A stretch of DNA of 64,000 nt, from assembly GCA_001570385.1 (NCBI GenBank), contig BBYL01000017.1, positions 1-64,000 of the forward strand, given 5' to 3'. The notes below the pieces were generated by a model. That model was given only the letters and a program-made list of their open reading frames with translations, ran no database searches and was not told the DNA's origin. Source of the stretch: Microtetraspora glauca. GTDB lineage: Bacteria > Actinomycetota > Actinomycetes > Streptosporangiales > Streptosporangiaceae. Made by a program: the position numbers and the translations under genes. Below are positions 1 to 7,850 of this stretch, piece by piece (within the stretch, counting starts at the first letter, position 1; each line of letters opens with the position of its first letter).

Positions 1-429
1 GCCGGGAAGACCTCCGATTTCGGCGGCAACGTTCAGGCGCTGTTCGCCCCAGACGGGTTCCCGCTGTGGACCTCCGATGTGGAACCCGGCGGCGTCCCGG
101 ACATCGACGCCGCCCGCACACACGTCCTACCCGCGGCCTACCCCTACGCCCGAACCATGCCGATCCTCGCCGATCCCGGCTACCAAGGAGCAGGTCACGG
201 CGTCTACACCCCGTTCAAGCAACCCGCCGACGGCAACGTCCTCAGCATCGACAACCGCACCTACAACCACCTGATCCGCGCGCTGCGCTGTCTCGGCGAA
301 CGCGGCTTCGCGCTGCTGACCCAACGCTGGACCGCCTTGCAGCACACCACGCTCGGCCCCAGCCGGATCGGGGACCTTGCTCGGGCCGCCCTCGTCCTCG
401 TCCATTTCGAGCACAGAAAGATCAGCTGA
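1..429 (+). CDS. Transposase, DDE_Tnp_4/IS5-type, C-terminal fragment (5' end outside window)
   Basis: The frame is open from base 1 and ends in TGA at 427-429, giving 142 residues. It contains the signature following the second catalytic Asp (LADPGYQGAG, Asp near residue 58 of the fragment) and, about 42 residues later, a Glu in LGERGFALL (residue 100) matching the last acid of the DDE triad. The pattern 'N-Q-L-F-A-P-D-G ... DIDAAR' upstream is typical of this family. The protein would cut and rejoin DNA at the ends of its own element. It lies convergent with the truncated urtA. Whether the full element is intact cannot be judged. Confidence 0.85.
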   Translation, partial: AGKTSDFGGNVQALFAPDGFPLWTSDVEPGGVPDIDAARTHVLPAAYPYARTMPILADPGYQGAGHGVYTPFKQPADGNVLSIDNRTYNHLIRALRCLGERGFALLTQRWTALQHTTLGPSRIGDLARAALVLVHFEHRKIS

Positions 430-446
430 AAGTCGGTGAGAAAACG
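1..446 (+). mobile_element. Right-hand part of an IS5-like insertion sequence (left part lies before the window)
   Basis: The segment holds the C-terminal coding part of a DDE transposase and a short non-coding end. The urtA reading frame running toward it from the right stops at 447, so the element border lies within a few bases of 440-447. The terminal inverted repeat and target duplication cannot be confirmed because the left end is not in the window. Insertion sequence is what the gene content shows; the exact border is inferred. Confidence 0.75.
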
Positions 447-1112
447 TCATTCGGTGTGCCCGAGCGGCGTGTATTCCTCGCCGAGGATCTCCATGCCGTT
501 CGCCGCCGCGTACGATTTGATGATTTTGTTCGCGGTTCGCGGGAAGACGTAGTCGCTGCCGACCAGGAAGATCTTCTTCTTGCCCTGTTCCTTCAGATAG
601 TCCAGGCCAGGCACGATCTGCTGGTTGGTCGTCGCCCCGGTGTAGAAGATGTACGGCGAGCTCTCCAGCCCCTCGTACTGGACGGGATACCAGAGCAGTG
701 CCTTGCGCTTCTCGAACACGGGGAGCATCGCCTTGCGGCTGGCCGAGGTCCACCCGCCGAAGACCGTGGCGACCTTGTCCTGGGCGATGAGCTTGGTGGC
801 CTTCTCGGCGAAGGTGGGCCAGTCGGAGGCACCGTCCTCGACCACGGGTTCCAGCTTCTTGCCGAGCACGCCTCCCGCCGCGTTGATCTCCTCGACGGCG
901 AGCAGTTCGGCGTTTTTGACGGTGACCTCGCTGATCGCCATGGTGCCGCTCAGCGAATGCAGGATGCCGACCTTGATGGTGTCGCCGCCGCTCGCGGCGC
1001 CTCCCGCGTCTCCCGCGCCGGCGGCGTTCTCCTCCGGTGACCCGCCGCAGGCCGCGAGCGCGGTGACCAGGATCGCCGCGGCCGCCCCGGTACGCCAAGC
1101 TGAATTTCGCAA
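447..1112 (-). pseudogene. urtA: urtA, urea ABC transporter substrate-binding protein, truncated by the IS
   Basis: Starts with TTG (GGAGGAG ribosome site 4-5 nt upstream) and encodes a lipoprotein signal with lipobox ending in Cys22, then the Peripla_BP_5 fold typical of UrtA (GILHSLSGTMAISE, VFGGWTSASRKAMLP, VSDYVFPRTANK-like segments). It stops after 221 residues at GEEYTPLGHTE, about half the usual length (roughly 400-430). The family normally continues with the second lobe, so the 3' half has been displaced by the insertion sequence. It is divergent from ureA, the expected partner: UrtABCDE imports urea for the urease. Without the second lobe the protein should not bind urea. The remaining urtA part may lie on the far side of the IS. 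Confidence 0.9.
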
Positions 1113-1302
1113 ATCGCTCCTCCTTGCCGATACGGCCCCCGCACCGACCTGTCTGCCGACAAGGTGATCGAGCGATATTTCCCGGCTTAATCACATACGC
1201 AAATTGGCCATTACCGGAATTTCTCAATGAGCGGCGACGTGCGGTTCACGTCCTGATACGCCGGAGAAATGCGCGGGAAACGCGGCGGAAACGGCGGCTG
1301 CC

Positions 1303-1308
1303 TATCGT
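1303..1308 (+). promoter_or_regulatory. Probable -10 element (TATCGT) for leaderless ureA
   Basis: TATCGT fits the actinobacterial TANNNT -10 pattern and ends 6 nt before the ureA ATG. No Shine-Dalgarno sequence precedes that ATG, so transcription probably starts at or near the start codon. Inferred from spacing only. Confidence 0.5.
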
Positions 1309-1314
1309 CCCGCC

Positions 1315-1617
1315 ATGCGGCTCACTCCACACGAACAGGAACGCCTGCTCATCCACGTCGCCGCGGGCGTCGCCCGCGACCGCCGGGAGCGGGGGCTACG
1401 CCTCAACCATCCGGAGGCTACCGCGATCATCGCGTCCTTCCTCCTGGAGGGGGCGCGCGACGGCCGCGGCGTGGCGGAGTTGATGGACGCGGGCCGCAGG
1501 GTGCTCCGCCGCCAGGACGTCATGGAGGGCGTCCCCGAGATGCTGGAGTCCGTCCAGGTCGAGGCGACCTTCCCCGACGGCACCAAGCTCGTCACCGTCC
1601 ACCGGCCGATCGCATGA
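1315..1617 (+). CDS. ureA: Urease subunit gamma
   Basis: The 100-residue product has the size and pattern of UreA (MRLTPHEQERLLIHVAA, LNHPEATAII, EGVPEML, VQVEATFPDGTKLVTVH). It is the small structural subunit of the cytosolic nickel urease that hydrolyses urea to ammonia and carbamate. First gene of the operon; its TGA overlaps the ureB ATG (ATGA). The start is chosen because the N-terminus matches the family exactly; a -10 hexamer sits 6 nt upstream and there is no clear ribosome site, suggesting a leaderless message. Confidence 0.97.
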   Translation: MRLTPHEQERLLIHVAAGVARDRRERGLRLNHPEATAIIASFLLEGARDGRGVAELMDAGRRVLRRQDVMEGVPEMLESVQVEATFPDGTKLVTVHRPIA

Positions 1618-1949
1618 TCCCCGGTGAGATCGTGTACGGCGAGACGCCCGTCCCGCTCAACCCGGGCAGGGACCGGATCTCGCTGCGCGTCGTCAACACG
1701 GCGGACCGGCCGATCCAGATCGGCTCGCACTACCACTTCGCCGCGGCCAACCCCGGCCTGGAGTTCGACCGGCGGGCCGCCTGGGGCACCCGCCTGGACG
1801 TGCCGGCCGGTACCGCGATCAGATTCGAGCCCGGCATCGAGCGCGACGTGACGCTCGTCCCCCTGGCGGGCCACCGCGTCGTCCCCGGGCTGCGCCCGGA
1901 ATGGGCGGGCCCGCTCGACCCCCGCCCCGCCGCCGAGGAGTCCCGATGA
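1614..1949 (+). CDS. ureB: Urease subunit beta
   Basis: 111 residues, opening MIPGEIVYGETPVPLN and containing the UreB core (VVNTADRPIQIGSHYHFAAANP, RLDVPAGTAIRFEPG, RDVTLVPLAG). It forms the beta subunit of the (alpha-beta-gamma)3 enzyme. The ATG lies inside the ureA stop (ATGA) and its own stop overlaps the ureC ATG in the same way, so the three structural subunits are translationally coupled. The open frame extends further upstream but without family similarity, so the overlapping ATG is taken as the start. Confidence 0.97.
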   Translation: MIPGEIVYGETPVPLNPGRDRISLRVVNTADRPIQIGSHYHFAAANPGLEFDRRAAWGTRLDVPAGTAIRFEPGIERDVTLVPLAGHRVVPGLRPEWAGPLDPRPAAEESR

Positions 1950-3694
1950 CCGCCGTCGAGCGGGCGCGCTACGCCGCCCTGTACGGTCCGACCACCGGCG
2001 ACCGGATACGACTGGCCGACACCGACCTGTTCGTCGAGATCACCGAGGACCTCGCGATGGGGCCCTCCGGCGCCGGCGACGAGGCGGTCTTCGGCGGCGG
2101 CAAGGTGATCCGCGAGTCCATGGGGCAGGCCCGCGCGACCCGGGCGGAGGGCGCGCCCGACCTCGTCATCACCGGCGCGGTGATCCTCGATCACTGGGAA
2201 GTCGTGAAGGCCGACATCGGCGTACGCGACGGGCGGATCTCGGCCATCGGCAAGGCGGGCAATCCCGACACGATGGACGGCGTCCACCCCGATCTCGTCA
2301 TCGGGCCGTCCACCGAGATCCTCGCCGGCAACGGCAGGATCATCACGGCGGGGGCCGTCGACTCCCACGTGCACCTGATCTGCCCGCAGTTGCTGGACGA
2401 GGCCCTGGCGTCGGGCGTCACGACGATCGTCGGGGGCGGCACGGGACCCGCCGAGGGCACCAAGGCGACCACGGTCACCGGCACCTGGTACCTCGCGCGG
2501 ATGCTGGAGTCCCTCGACTCCTATCCGGTCAACGTCGCGCTGCTCGGCAAGGGCAACACGGTCGGCGTCGAGGGCCTGTACGAGCAGCTCCGCGCCGGAG
2601 CCTCCGGGTTCAAGCTGCACGAGGACTGGGGGACGACCCCGGCCGCGATCGACGCCTGCCTCGGCGTGTGCGACGACACGGGGGTGCAGGCGGCGATCCA
2701 CACCGACACGCTCAACGAGGCCGGTTTCGTCGAGTCGACGCTCGCGGCCATCGCCGGCCGGATGATCCACGCGTACCACACCGAGGGCGCCGGAGGAGGT
2801 CACGCCCCCGACATCATCAAGGTGGCCGCGTACCCGAACGTCCTGCCGTCGTCCACCAACCCGACCCGGCCGCACACGGTCAACACCCACCACGAGCACC
2901 TGGACATGCTCATGGTGTGCCACCATCTGAACCCGTCGATCCCCGAGGACCTGGCGTTCGCCGAGTCCCGGATCCGCCCGGCGACGATGGCGGCCGAGGA
3001 CGTCCTGCACGACATCGGGGCGATCTCGATGATCGGCTCCGACTCCCAGGCCATGGGCCGGATCGGCGAGACCGTCATCCGCACCTGGCAGACCGCGCAC
3101 GTCATGAAGAAGCGCCGTGGCGCGCTTCCCGGTGAGTCCGGTACGGCTTCCGCCGGCGGGACGGCGCACCCCGCCGACAACCTCCGCGCCCGCCGCTATA
3201 TCGCGAAATACACGATAAATCCTGCGATAGCGCATGGGTTGGAGGGCGAGGTCGGCTCCGTCGAGACCGGCAAGCTGGCCGACCTGGTGCTCTGGGCCCC
3301 CGCGTTCTTCGGCGTGAAGCCGGACCTCGTGATCAAGGGCGGTGTGATCGCCTACGCCCAGATGGGCGACGCGAACGCGTCCATCCCGACCCCGCAGCCC
3401 GTACTTCCCCGCCCCATGTTCGGTGCGGCACCCGTGACGGCGGCGGCGACGTCGTTGCACTTCGTGTCCCCTCTCGCCATCGAGGACGGCCTCGCCGACC
3501 GGCTCAGGATCGGCCGCAGGCTCGCCCCCGTCTCCGGCGTACGGCGACGCGGGAAGGAGTCGATGCTGCTCAACGACGCGCTCCCCTCGATCGAGGTGCA
3601 CCCCGACACCTTCGCGGTGCGCGTCGACGGCGAACTCATCGAACCCGCTCCCGCGGACGTGCTGCCCATGGCCCAGCGTTACTTCCTCTTCTGA
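1946..3694 (+). CDS. ureC: Urease subunit alpha (catalytic)
   Basis: 582 residues, close to the usual 567-575. It carries every active-site feature visible by eye: the nickel-binding HxH in DSHVHLICPQ (about residue 140), the lysine that becomes carbamylated in GFKLHEDWG (residue 223), IHTDTLNEAG, HTEGAGGGHAPDI, the flap region with VCHHLNPSIPEDLAFAESRIR, and the metal Asp in GSDSQAMGR. It hydrolyses urea using two nickel ions in the cytosol. A 15-residue stretch upstream of this ATG is also open but shows no similarity, and the ATGA overlap with ureB fixes the start. Confidence 0.98.
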   Translation: MTAVERARYAALYGPTTGDRIRLADTDLFVEITEDLAMGPSGAGDEAVFGGGKVIRESMGQARATRAEGAPDLVITGAVILDHWEVVKADIGVRDGRISAIGKAGNPDTMDGVHPDLVIGPSTEILAGNGRIITAGAVDSHVHLICPQLLDEALASGVTTIVGGGTGPAEGTKATTVTGTWYLARMLESLDSYPVNVALLGKGNTVGVEGLYEQLRAGASGFKLHEDWGTTPAAIDACLGVCDDTGVQAAIHTDTLNEAGFVESTLAAIAGRMIHAYHTEGAGGGHAPDIIKVAAYPNVLPSSTNPTRPHTVNTHHEHLDMLMVCHHLNPSIPEDLAFAESRIRPATMAAEDVLHDIGAISMIGSDSQAMGRIGETVIRTWQTAHVMKKRRGALPGESGTASAGGTAHPADNLRARRYIAKYTINPAIAHGLEGEVGSVETGKLADLVLWAPAFFGVKPDLVIKGGVIAYAQMGDANASIPTPQPVLPRPMFGAAPVTAAATSLHFVSPLAIEDGLADRLRIGRRLAPVSGVRRRGKESMLLNDALPSIEVHPDTFAVRVDGELIEPAPADVLPMAQRYFLF

Positions 3695-3739
3695 CGCGAT
3701 GTCCGGCGCCGTTCACCGGCCGGGGCGGGGCCCGCCGGG

Positions 3740-3820
<81 letters not shown>

Positions 3821-3823
3821 TCG

Positions 3824-4699
3824 TTGCACGCCGCGCTCCTGCTGCTCGCCGACTCACGGCTGCCCGCCGGAGGCCACGCGCATTCGGGGGGTGCCGAGGA
3901 GGCCGTACGCGCGGGCACGGTGACCGGCCCCGATGACCTGGCGCGGTTCCTCCGGGGACGGCTCGCCACGGCCGGGCTGGTCGCCGCCGCGCTCGCCGCC
4001 GCCGCCTGCGAACTCGGCTCCGCCGCCGTCGACACCTCGGAGAGGGTCGACGGGGATGCGGGGACGGGCGAAGGGGATCCGGCGATGCTCCCCTGGCGAC
4101 GGCTCGACGCCGAGGCGGACGCCCGGACCGCGTCGCCCGCGCAGCGGGAGGCCGCCCGCACCCAGGGACGGCTCCTGGTCAGGACCGCACGCCGGATCTG
4201 GCCGTCACCCGCCCTGGAGTCGCTGGCGAGAGCCGTACCCGATGGCGCGCACCATCCGGTCGCTCTCGGCGCGACGGCCGCGGCGGCGGGCTGCGACCCC
4301 GGGCAGGCGGCTCTGGCGGCGGCCTACTGGTCGGTGACCGGGCCGGCGACGGCGGCCGTACGACTCCTCGGCCTGGACCCGGTGGCCGTGCACCGCCTGC
4401 TCGCCGACCTGGCTCCGTCACTCGGCGCGACCGCACGCGCCGCCCGTACGGCCCTGCACACGTGGACGGCGGACCCGGGCGCGCCGTGGACGACGAACCC
4501 GGACGTGCCGTGGACGGCGGACCCGGACGACAGGCGGGCATCGAGCCCGGACATCGGGCGAGCGACGGACCCGGATCTCATCGGCGTGGAGTTCATGAGC
4601 GACGCGTGCTGGGCGGCGCTACCCGCCACGACCGCTCCCGCGCTCGACCTCCTGGCCGAGAGCCACCTGAGGGCGGAGACCCGCCTCTTCGTCTCCTGA
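3824..4699 (+). CDS. ureF: Urease accessory protein UreF
   Basis: 291 residues, longer than the usual about 225. N-terminal HAALLLLADSRLPAGGHAHSGG is the UreF signature, followed by an all-helical pattern. UreF joins UreD/H and UreG in the complex that loads nickel and CO2 into apo-urease. The start is a TTG preceded by GAAGGA about 9 nt upstream; an in-frame TGA three bases earlier excludes a longer protein. Extra length comes from an acidic insertion near residues 65-95 and a low-complexity block near residues 205-245 made of repeated W-T-x-D/N-P-D units, both probably surface loops. Confidence 0.9.
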   Translation: MHAALLLLADSRLPAGGHAHSGGAEEAVRAGTVTGPDDLARFLRGRLATAGLVAAALAAAACELGSAAVDTSERVDGDAGTGEGDPAMLPWRRLDAEADARTASPAQREAARTQGRLLVRTARRIWPSPALESLARAVPDGAHHPVALGATAAAAGCDPGQAALAAAYWSVTGPATAAVRLLGLDPVAVHRLLADLAPSLGATARAARTALHTWTADPGAPWTTNPDVPWTADPDDRRASSPDIGRATDPDLIGVEFMSDACWAALPATTAPALDLLAESHLRAETRLFVS

Positions 4700-4738
4700 C
4701 CACCCCAACACCCCACATCCCCACGCCGGCCATCCCGA

Positions 4739-4805
4739 CCCCGCCGATCCCGATCTCCCCGGCCGGCCCATCCCGGTCATCCCGGCCGGCCCATCCCGGC
4801 CATCT
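4739..4805 (+). repeat. Short imperfect direct repeat between ureF and ureG
   Basis: The stretch before ureG is built of C-rich units of the type CGGCCGGCCCATCCCGG repeated twice, after several shorter CC-AT-CCCGACC units. It contains no convincing open frame. It separates ureF from ureG by 156 bp, the only sizeable gap in the second half of the operon. Confidence 0.5.
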
Positions 4806-4855
4806 CCTGGGCAGTTCCCGATCCCGCAGGCTACGCAAAGGACGGTGACCCGCAC

Positions 4856-5542
4856 ATGGGCGCTCACCACGACGACAAGCACGACGCACCCGACGGCCAC
4901 GGCCGGGCGCTCCGCCTCGGCATCGGCGGCCCCGTCGGCAGCGGCAAGACCGCCCTGGTGGCCGCCCTGTGCCGCAGCCTCGGCCCCTCGATGCGGCTCG
5001 GGGTCGTGACGAACGACATCTACACGACCGAGGACGCCGACTTCCTGCGCCGAGCGGGGGTCCTCGACCCCGATCGCATCCTCGCGGTGCAGACCGGCTG
5101 CTGCCCGCACACCGCGATCCGCGACGACATCGCGGCCAACCTCGACGCGGTCGAGACCCTTGAGGAGCGGTTCGGCCCGCTCGACCTGGTGATCGTGGAG
5201 AGCGGAGGCGACAACCTGACCGCCACCTTCAGCAGGGGGCTGGCGGACAGCCAGATCTTCGTACTCGACGTCTCCGGCGGCGACAAGGTCCCGCGCAAGG
5301 GCGGTCCCGGCGTCACCACGGCCGACCTGCTCGTGGTCAACAAGACCGACCTCGCCCCCATGGTGGGCGCGGACCTGACCGTCATGTCCCGTGACGCGGG
5401 AGCCGTACGCGACGGCAGGCCGGTGTTGTTCACCTCGATCAGGGAGGACGGGGGCGCGCACGGCGTCGCCGAGTGGGTGTCCGGCGTCGTGGACTCCTGG
5501 CACCACCACGGCCACCTCCATGACGGCGAGGTGGTTCCATGA
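4856..5542 (+). CDS. ureG: Urease accessory GTPase UreG
   Basis: 228 residues. A His/Asp-rich head (HHDDKHDAPDGHGR) precedes the P-loop GPVGSGKT at residues 25-32; the Asp-containing switch (TNDIYTTEDADFL), the metal-binding CPHTAIRDD segment, VESGGDNLTATF and the guanine-specificity motif NKTDLAP follow in order. UreG binds GTP and nickel and delivers nickel to urease via UreF/UreD. The His-rich head is common in UreG of organisms lacking UreE and may do its job of nickel storage. Its TGA overlaps the ureD ATG. Confidence 0.96.
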   Translation: MGAHHDDKHDAPDGHGRALRLGIGGPVGSGKTALVAALCRSLGPSMRLGVVTNDIYTTEDADFLRRAGVLDPDRILAVQTGCCPHTAIRDDIAANLDAVETLEERFGPLDLVIVESGGDNLTATFSRGLADSQIFVLDVSGGDKVPRKGGPGVTTADLLVVNKTDLAPMVGADLTVMSRDAGAVRDGRPVLFTSIREDGGAHGVAEWVSGVVDSWHHHGHLHDGEVVP

Positions 5543-6426
5543 GGACGTCCTCCGGCGACGTCCGGTCGTCGGTACGGGCCCACGCGTCGATCAGGACGGA
5601 GCTCCTCTCCGGTGGCGGCACCCGCCTGGAGACGCTGCGTTCCGATCCGCCGCTGACCCTGCGGCAGACCGGGCCCGGCGTGGTCCACCTGGTCTCGACG
5701 GCGGCCGGGCCTCTGGGCGGCGACCGCCTGAGATTGGACATCGACGTCGCGCCCGGCACCATGCTGGACATCCGGTCGATCGCGAGCACGCTGGTCCTGC
5801 CCGGCCCCTTCGCGGAGGACTCCGTCATGGTCGTCAACGCCCGGGTCGGCGCGGGCGCCTCGCTCCGATTCGCTCCTGAGCCGACCGTGCTGGCCGCGGG
5901 GTGCTCTCACCGCGTGGCCGTACGGCTCTCGCTCGCGCGGGACGCGACCGTGTTCTGGCGCGAGGAGATCGTATTCGGACGGCACGGCGAGCGCCCCGGC
6001 CGCTGCCGTTCCCGCTTCGACGCCGTCGTGGACGGGATGCCACTGCTCCGGCAGGAGCTCGTCGTCGGCGATCCGGCGAGCGACGGCAGCCCCGCCATGT
6101 ACGGCACCGCCCGCTGTGTCGGCAGCACCCTCGTCGCCGGACGCGGAGCCACCGGGACAGCCCTCGGAGAAACCACCCGAGAAACCACCCGAGAAGCCAC
6201 CGAAGATGCCACGCGGCGCGGTCACGCCGAGGCCGTACGGACCGGGAAGGCGGTGGGGCGAGCCGTGCTCAGGGACGGCTGCGCGGTGCTCCCCCTGGCC
6301 GGGCCCGGCGTGCTGGTCTCGGTCCTGGCCGACGACGCCGTCCAGCTCCGCGAACGCCTCGAATGGGGCGAAGCGCTCGCCGCGCCGGGTGGCGTCGCTC
6401 CCGCGTTCCCCTCGGGACAGCGGTAA
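5539..6426 (+). CDS. ureD: Urease accessory protein UreD (UreH)
   Basis: 295 residues. Family pattern visible in PPLTLRQTGPGVVHLVSTAAGPLGGDRL, DIRSIASTLVLPG and a conserved C-terminal LAGPGVLVSVLADDAVQLRERL. UreD is the scaffold that binds apo-urease and channels nickel from UreG/UreF. Starts inside the ureG stop codon (ATGA), so expression is coupled. Residues around 208-225 form a low-complexity run of E-T-T-R repeats not typical of the family. Last gene of the urease operon. Confidence 0.93.
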   Translation: MRTSSGDVRSSVRAHASIRTELLSGGGTRLETLRSDPPLTLRQTGPGVVHLVSTAAGPLGGDRLRLDIDVAPGTMLDIRSIASTLVLPGPFAEDSVMVVNARVGAGASLRFAPEPTVLAAGCSHRVAVRLSLARDATVFWREEIVFGRHGERPGRCRSRFDAVVDGMPLLRQELVVGDPASDGSPAMYGTARCVGSTLVAGRGATGTALGETTRETTREATEDATRRGHAEAVRTGKAVGRAVLRDGCAVLPLAGPGVLVSVLADDAVQLRERLEWGEALAAPGGVAPAFPSGQR

Positions 6427-6541
6427 GGCCCCCGGCCGGGGCGATACTCCCAGCCCATCCTTCGCGGCCGGGGCATCGGGCTCACGACCCATCCGGGTGA
6501 GCAGGAGCGGCGTGAGCGCCCCTCTCACCGGTCCTGAGCCG

Positions 6542-6547
6542 TAGCCT
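6542..6547 (+). promoter_or_regulatory. Probable -10 element (TAGCCT) for leaderless downstream gene
   Basis: TAGCCT ends 7 nt before the GTG at 6555. No ribosome site precedes that codon. Inferred from the spacing shared with several other genes here. Confidence 0.45.
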
Positions 6548-6554
6548 GGTGATC

Positions 6555-7046
6555 GTGGCTGATCTCACCTCGTCCCCGCAGGGAGTTCCCGCCAGGAGCG
6601 GCGCGGGGACGATGCTCTCGCTGGCCGTGGTCGTCACCGGTCTCGTGCTCGCCGTCACCGCGATCCTGCCCTGGGCCGGAGTCACGGCGGAGTTCGGCCT
6701 CATGGGCACCGAGTTCACCCATGCGATCCGCGGCGTCGACAGGGGCTCCGGCTGGTTCGTCCTGGGCGCGGGCATCGCCGCCACGCTGCTGGGCGTTGCC
6801 GGGATGACGCGGGGCCGCCTGTTCACCGGGTTGGCGATCCTGCCCGGAGCCGTGGCCGCGCTCGCGCTCGCCATGTTCCTGACGGACCCGCAGGACTGGG
6901 GCGATCGGCTCAGCTTCCGGATCCCCGGGCTGGTCGATGTTCATCCGACGATCCAGTACGGCTGGTTCGCCGCCCTGCTCGCCTCCGTCCTCGTCGCCGC
7001 CCTGTCCGCCACGGCCCTCATCCGCCGCCCTCGTCCACTGGAGTGA
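6555..7046 (+). CDS. Four-helix integral membrane protein, function unknown
   Basis: About 163 residues with four hydrophobic segments (near residues 20-42, 70-90, 95-115 and 135-155) and a short Arg-rich tail. It has no recognised catalytic motif. An invariant-looking loop HAIRGVDRGSGWF follows the first helix. Start chosen at GTG 6555 because a TAGCCT -10 ends 7 nt before it; an in-frame GTG at 6549 is the alternative. It stands alone between ureD and the toxin-antitoxin pair. It resembles small actinobacterial membrane proteins such as those near trp genes, but that likeness is weak. Confidence 0.7.
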   Translation: MADLTSSPQGVPARSGAGTMLSLAVVVTGLVLAVTAILPWAGVTAEFGLMGTEFTHAIRGVDRGSGWFVLGAGIAATLLGVAGMTRGRLFTGLAILPGAVAALALAMFLTDPQDWGDRLSFRIPGLVDVHPTIQYGWFAALLASVLVAALSATALIRRPRPLE

Positions 7047-7101
7047 CGCCGCGCGACCGCGCCGAATGTATGAGGTCAGAACGGCAAGGCTGGGTACTCC
7101 G

Positions 7102-7131
7102 CCATGCATGCATGTAGAATTGCATGCATGG
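7102..7131 (+). promoter_or_regulatory. Perfect 11-bp inverted repeat, probable toxin-antitoxin operator, with -10 TAGAAT in its spacer
   Basis: CCATGCATGCA (7102-7112) and TGCATGCATGG (7121-7131) are exact reverse complements separated by 8 bp. The spacer carries TAGAAT (7115-7120), a -10 element that ends 7 nt before the antitoxin ATG at 7128, which itself lies in the right arm. Repressor bound here would cover promoter and start codon together, as expected for an autoregulated toxin-antitoxin operon. The repeat is seen; its role is inferred. Confidence 0.75.
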
Positions 7132-7394
7132 TTGCCCTCCAGATTCGAGATGTGCCCAAGGAGCTTCGCGATCGACTCACGGAGATCGCGCGTTCACGCG
7201 GCCAGTCGCTCCAGGCATACCTCTTCGACGTGATCTCCAACGAGGCGCGCAGAAAAGACAATCTCGCCGCTTTGGAACGCTTCTCCCGAAAGTCCTACAA
7301 CGCTCATCTGTCATCGGATGACGTCCTTGATGTCCTCCACGCCGCGCGCGCGGATCGCGACACCGCTCTCGGGCTGCCGGAAATCGACACGTGA
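7128..7394 (+). CDS. Antitoxin, FitA/VapB-like ribbon-helix-helix protein
   Basis: 88 residues beginning MVALQIRDVPKELRDRLTEIARSRGQSLQAYL, the beta strand-helix-helix plan of FitA-type antitoxins, followed by a flexible C-terminal part that would wrap the toxin. An upstream in-frame ATG at 7104 exists, but it lies inside the left operator arm and before the -10 element, so ATG 7128 is preferred. It overlaps the toxin start (GTGA). It should neutralise the PIN ribonuclease and repress its own promoter through the inverted repeat. Confidence 0.85.
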   Translation: MVALQIRDVPKELRDRLTEIARSRGQSLQAYLFDVISNEARRKDNLAALERFSRKSYNAHLSSDDVLDVLHAARADRDTALGLPEIDT

Positions 7395-7786
7395 TCGTCG
7401 TAGACGCATCCGTCTTCGCCTTCGCCCTGCTGGACGAAGGGCCCCTCGGGAAGACCTGCCGTGACGCGCTGTCCCGCGACCCCGACTGGATCGCTCCGGA
7501 GCACTGGCTCGTGGAGGTGCTCTCTGTGGTCAGAGGGAATCACCTGGGCGGGAAGATCGGTCCAGATCACGCGGCGGACGCCGTGGCGGCTCTGCACCAG
7601 ATCCAACCTGTCACACCCCACACCCGGATCCTCCTGGCACGGATGTGGGAACTGCGCGGAAATCTCAGCACCTACGACGCCGCCTACGTGGCAGCGGCGG
7701 AAGCCTACGGCTGCCGCCTGCTCACCACGGATGCGCGCCTCGCTCGGGCCCCCGGGATTGGCTGTGACGTCGACGTCCTCAGCTAG
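7391..7786 (+). CDS. vapC: Toxin, VapC/FitB-type PIN-domain ribonuclease
   Basis: 131 residues with the PIN acidic set: Asp5 in VVDASVFAF, Glu in HWLVEVLSV (about residue 42), Asp in STYDAAYVAAAE (about residue 97) and Asp in LLTTDARLA (about 115). These residues bind Mg and cleave RNA, often tRNA. Starts at GTG inside the antitoxin stop codon. All catalytic acids are present, so the toxin looks active. The exact RNA target cannot be read from sequence. Confidence 0.9.
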   Translation: MIVVDASVFAFALLDEGPLGKTCRDALSRDPDWIAPEHWLVEVLSVVRGNHLGGKIGPDHAADAVAALHQIQPVTPHTRILLARMWELRGNLSTYDAAYVAAAEAYGCRLLTTDARLARAPGIGCDVDVLS

Positions 7787-7850
7787 GTAGTGATCGTGGA
7801 GAAGCGCGCGGAGAAGGCCGCCTACGGCGTCTTGACGACGCGGGAGAGCC

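Noticed and set aside
1730..3601. 623-codon minus-strand frame opposite ureC
   Set aside because: Mirror frame of ureC with a composition typical of antisense high-G+C DNA.
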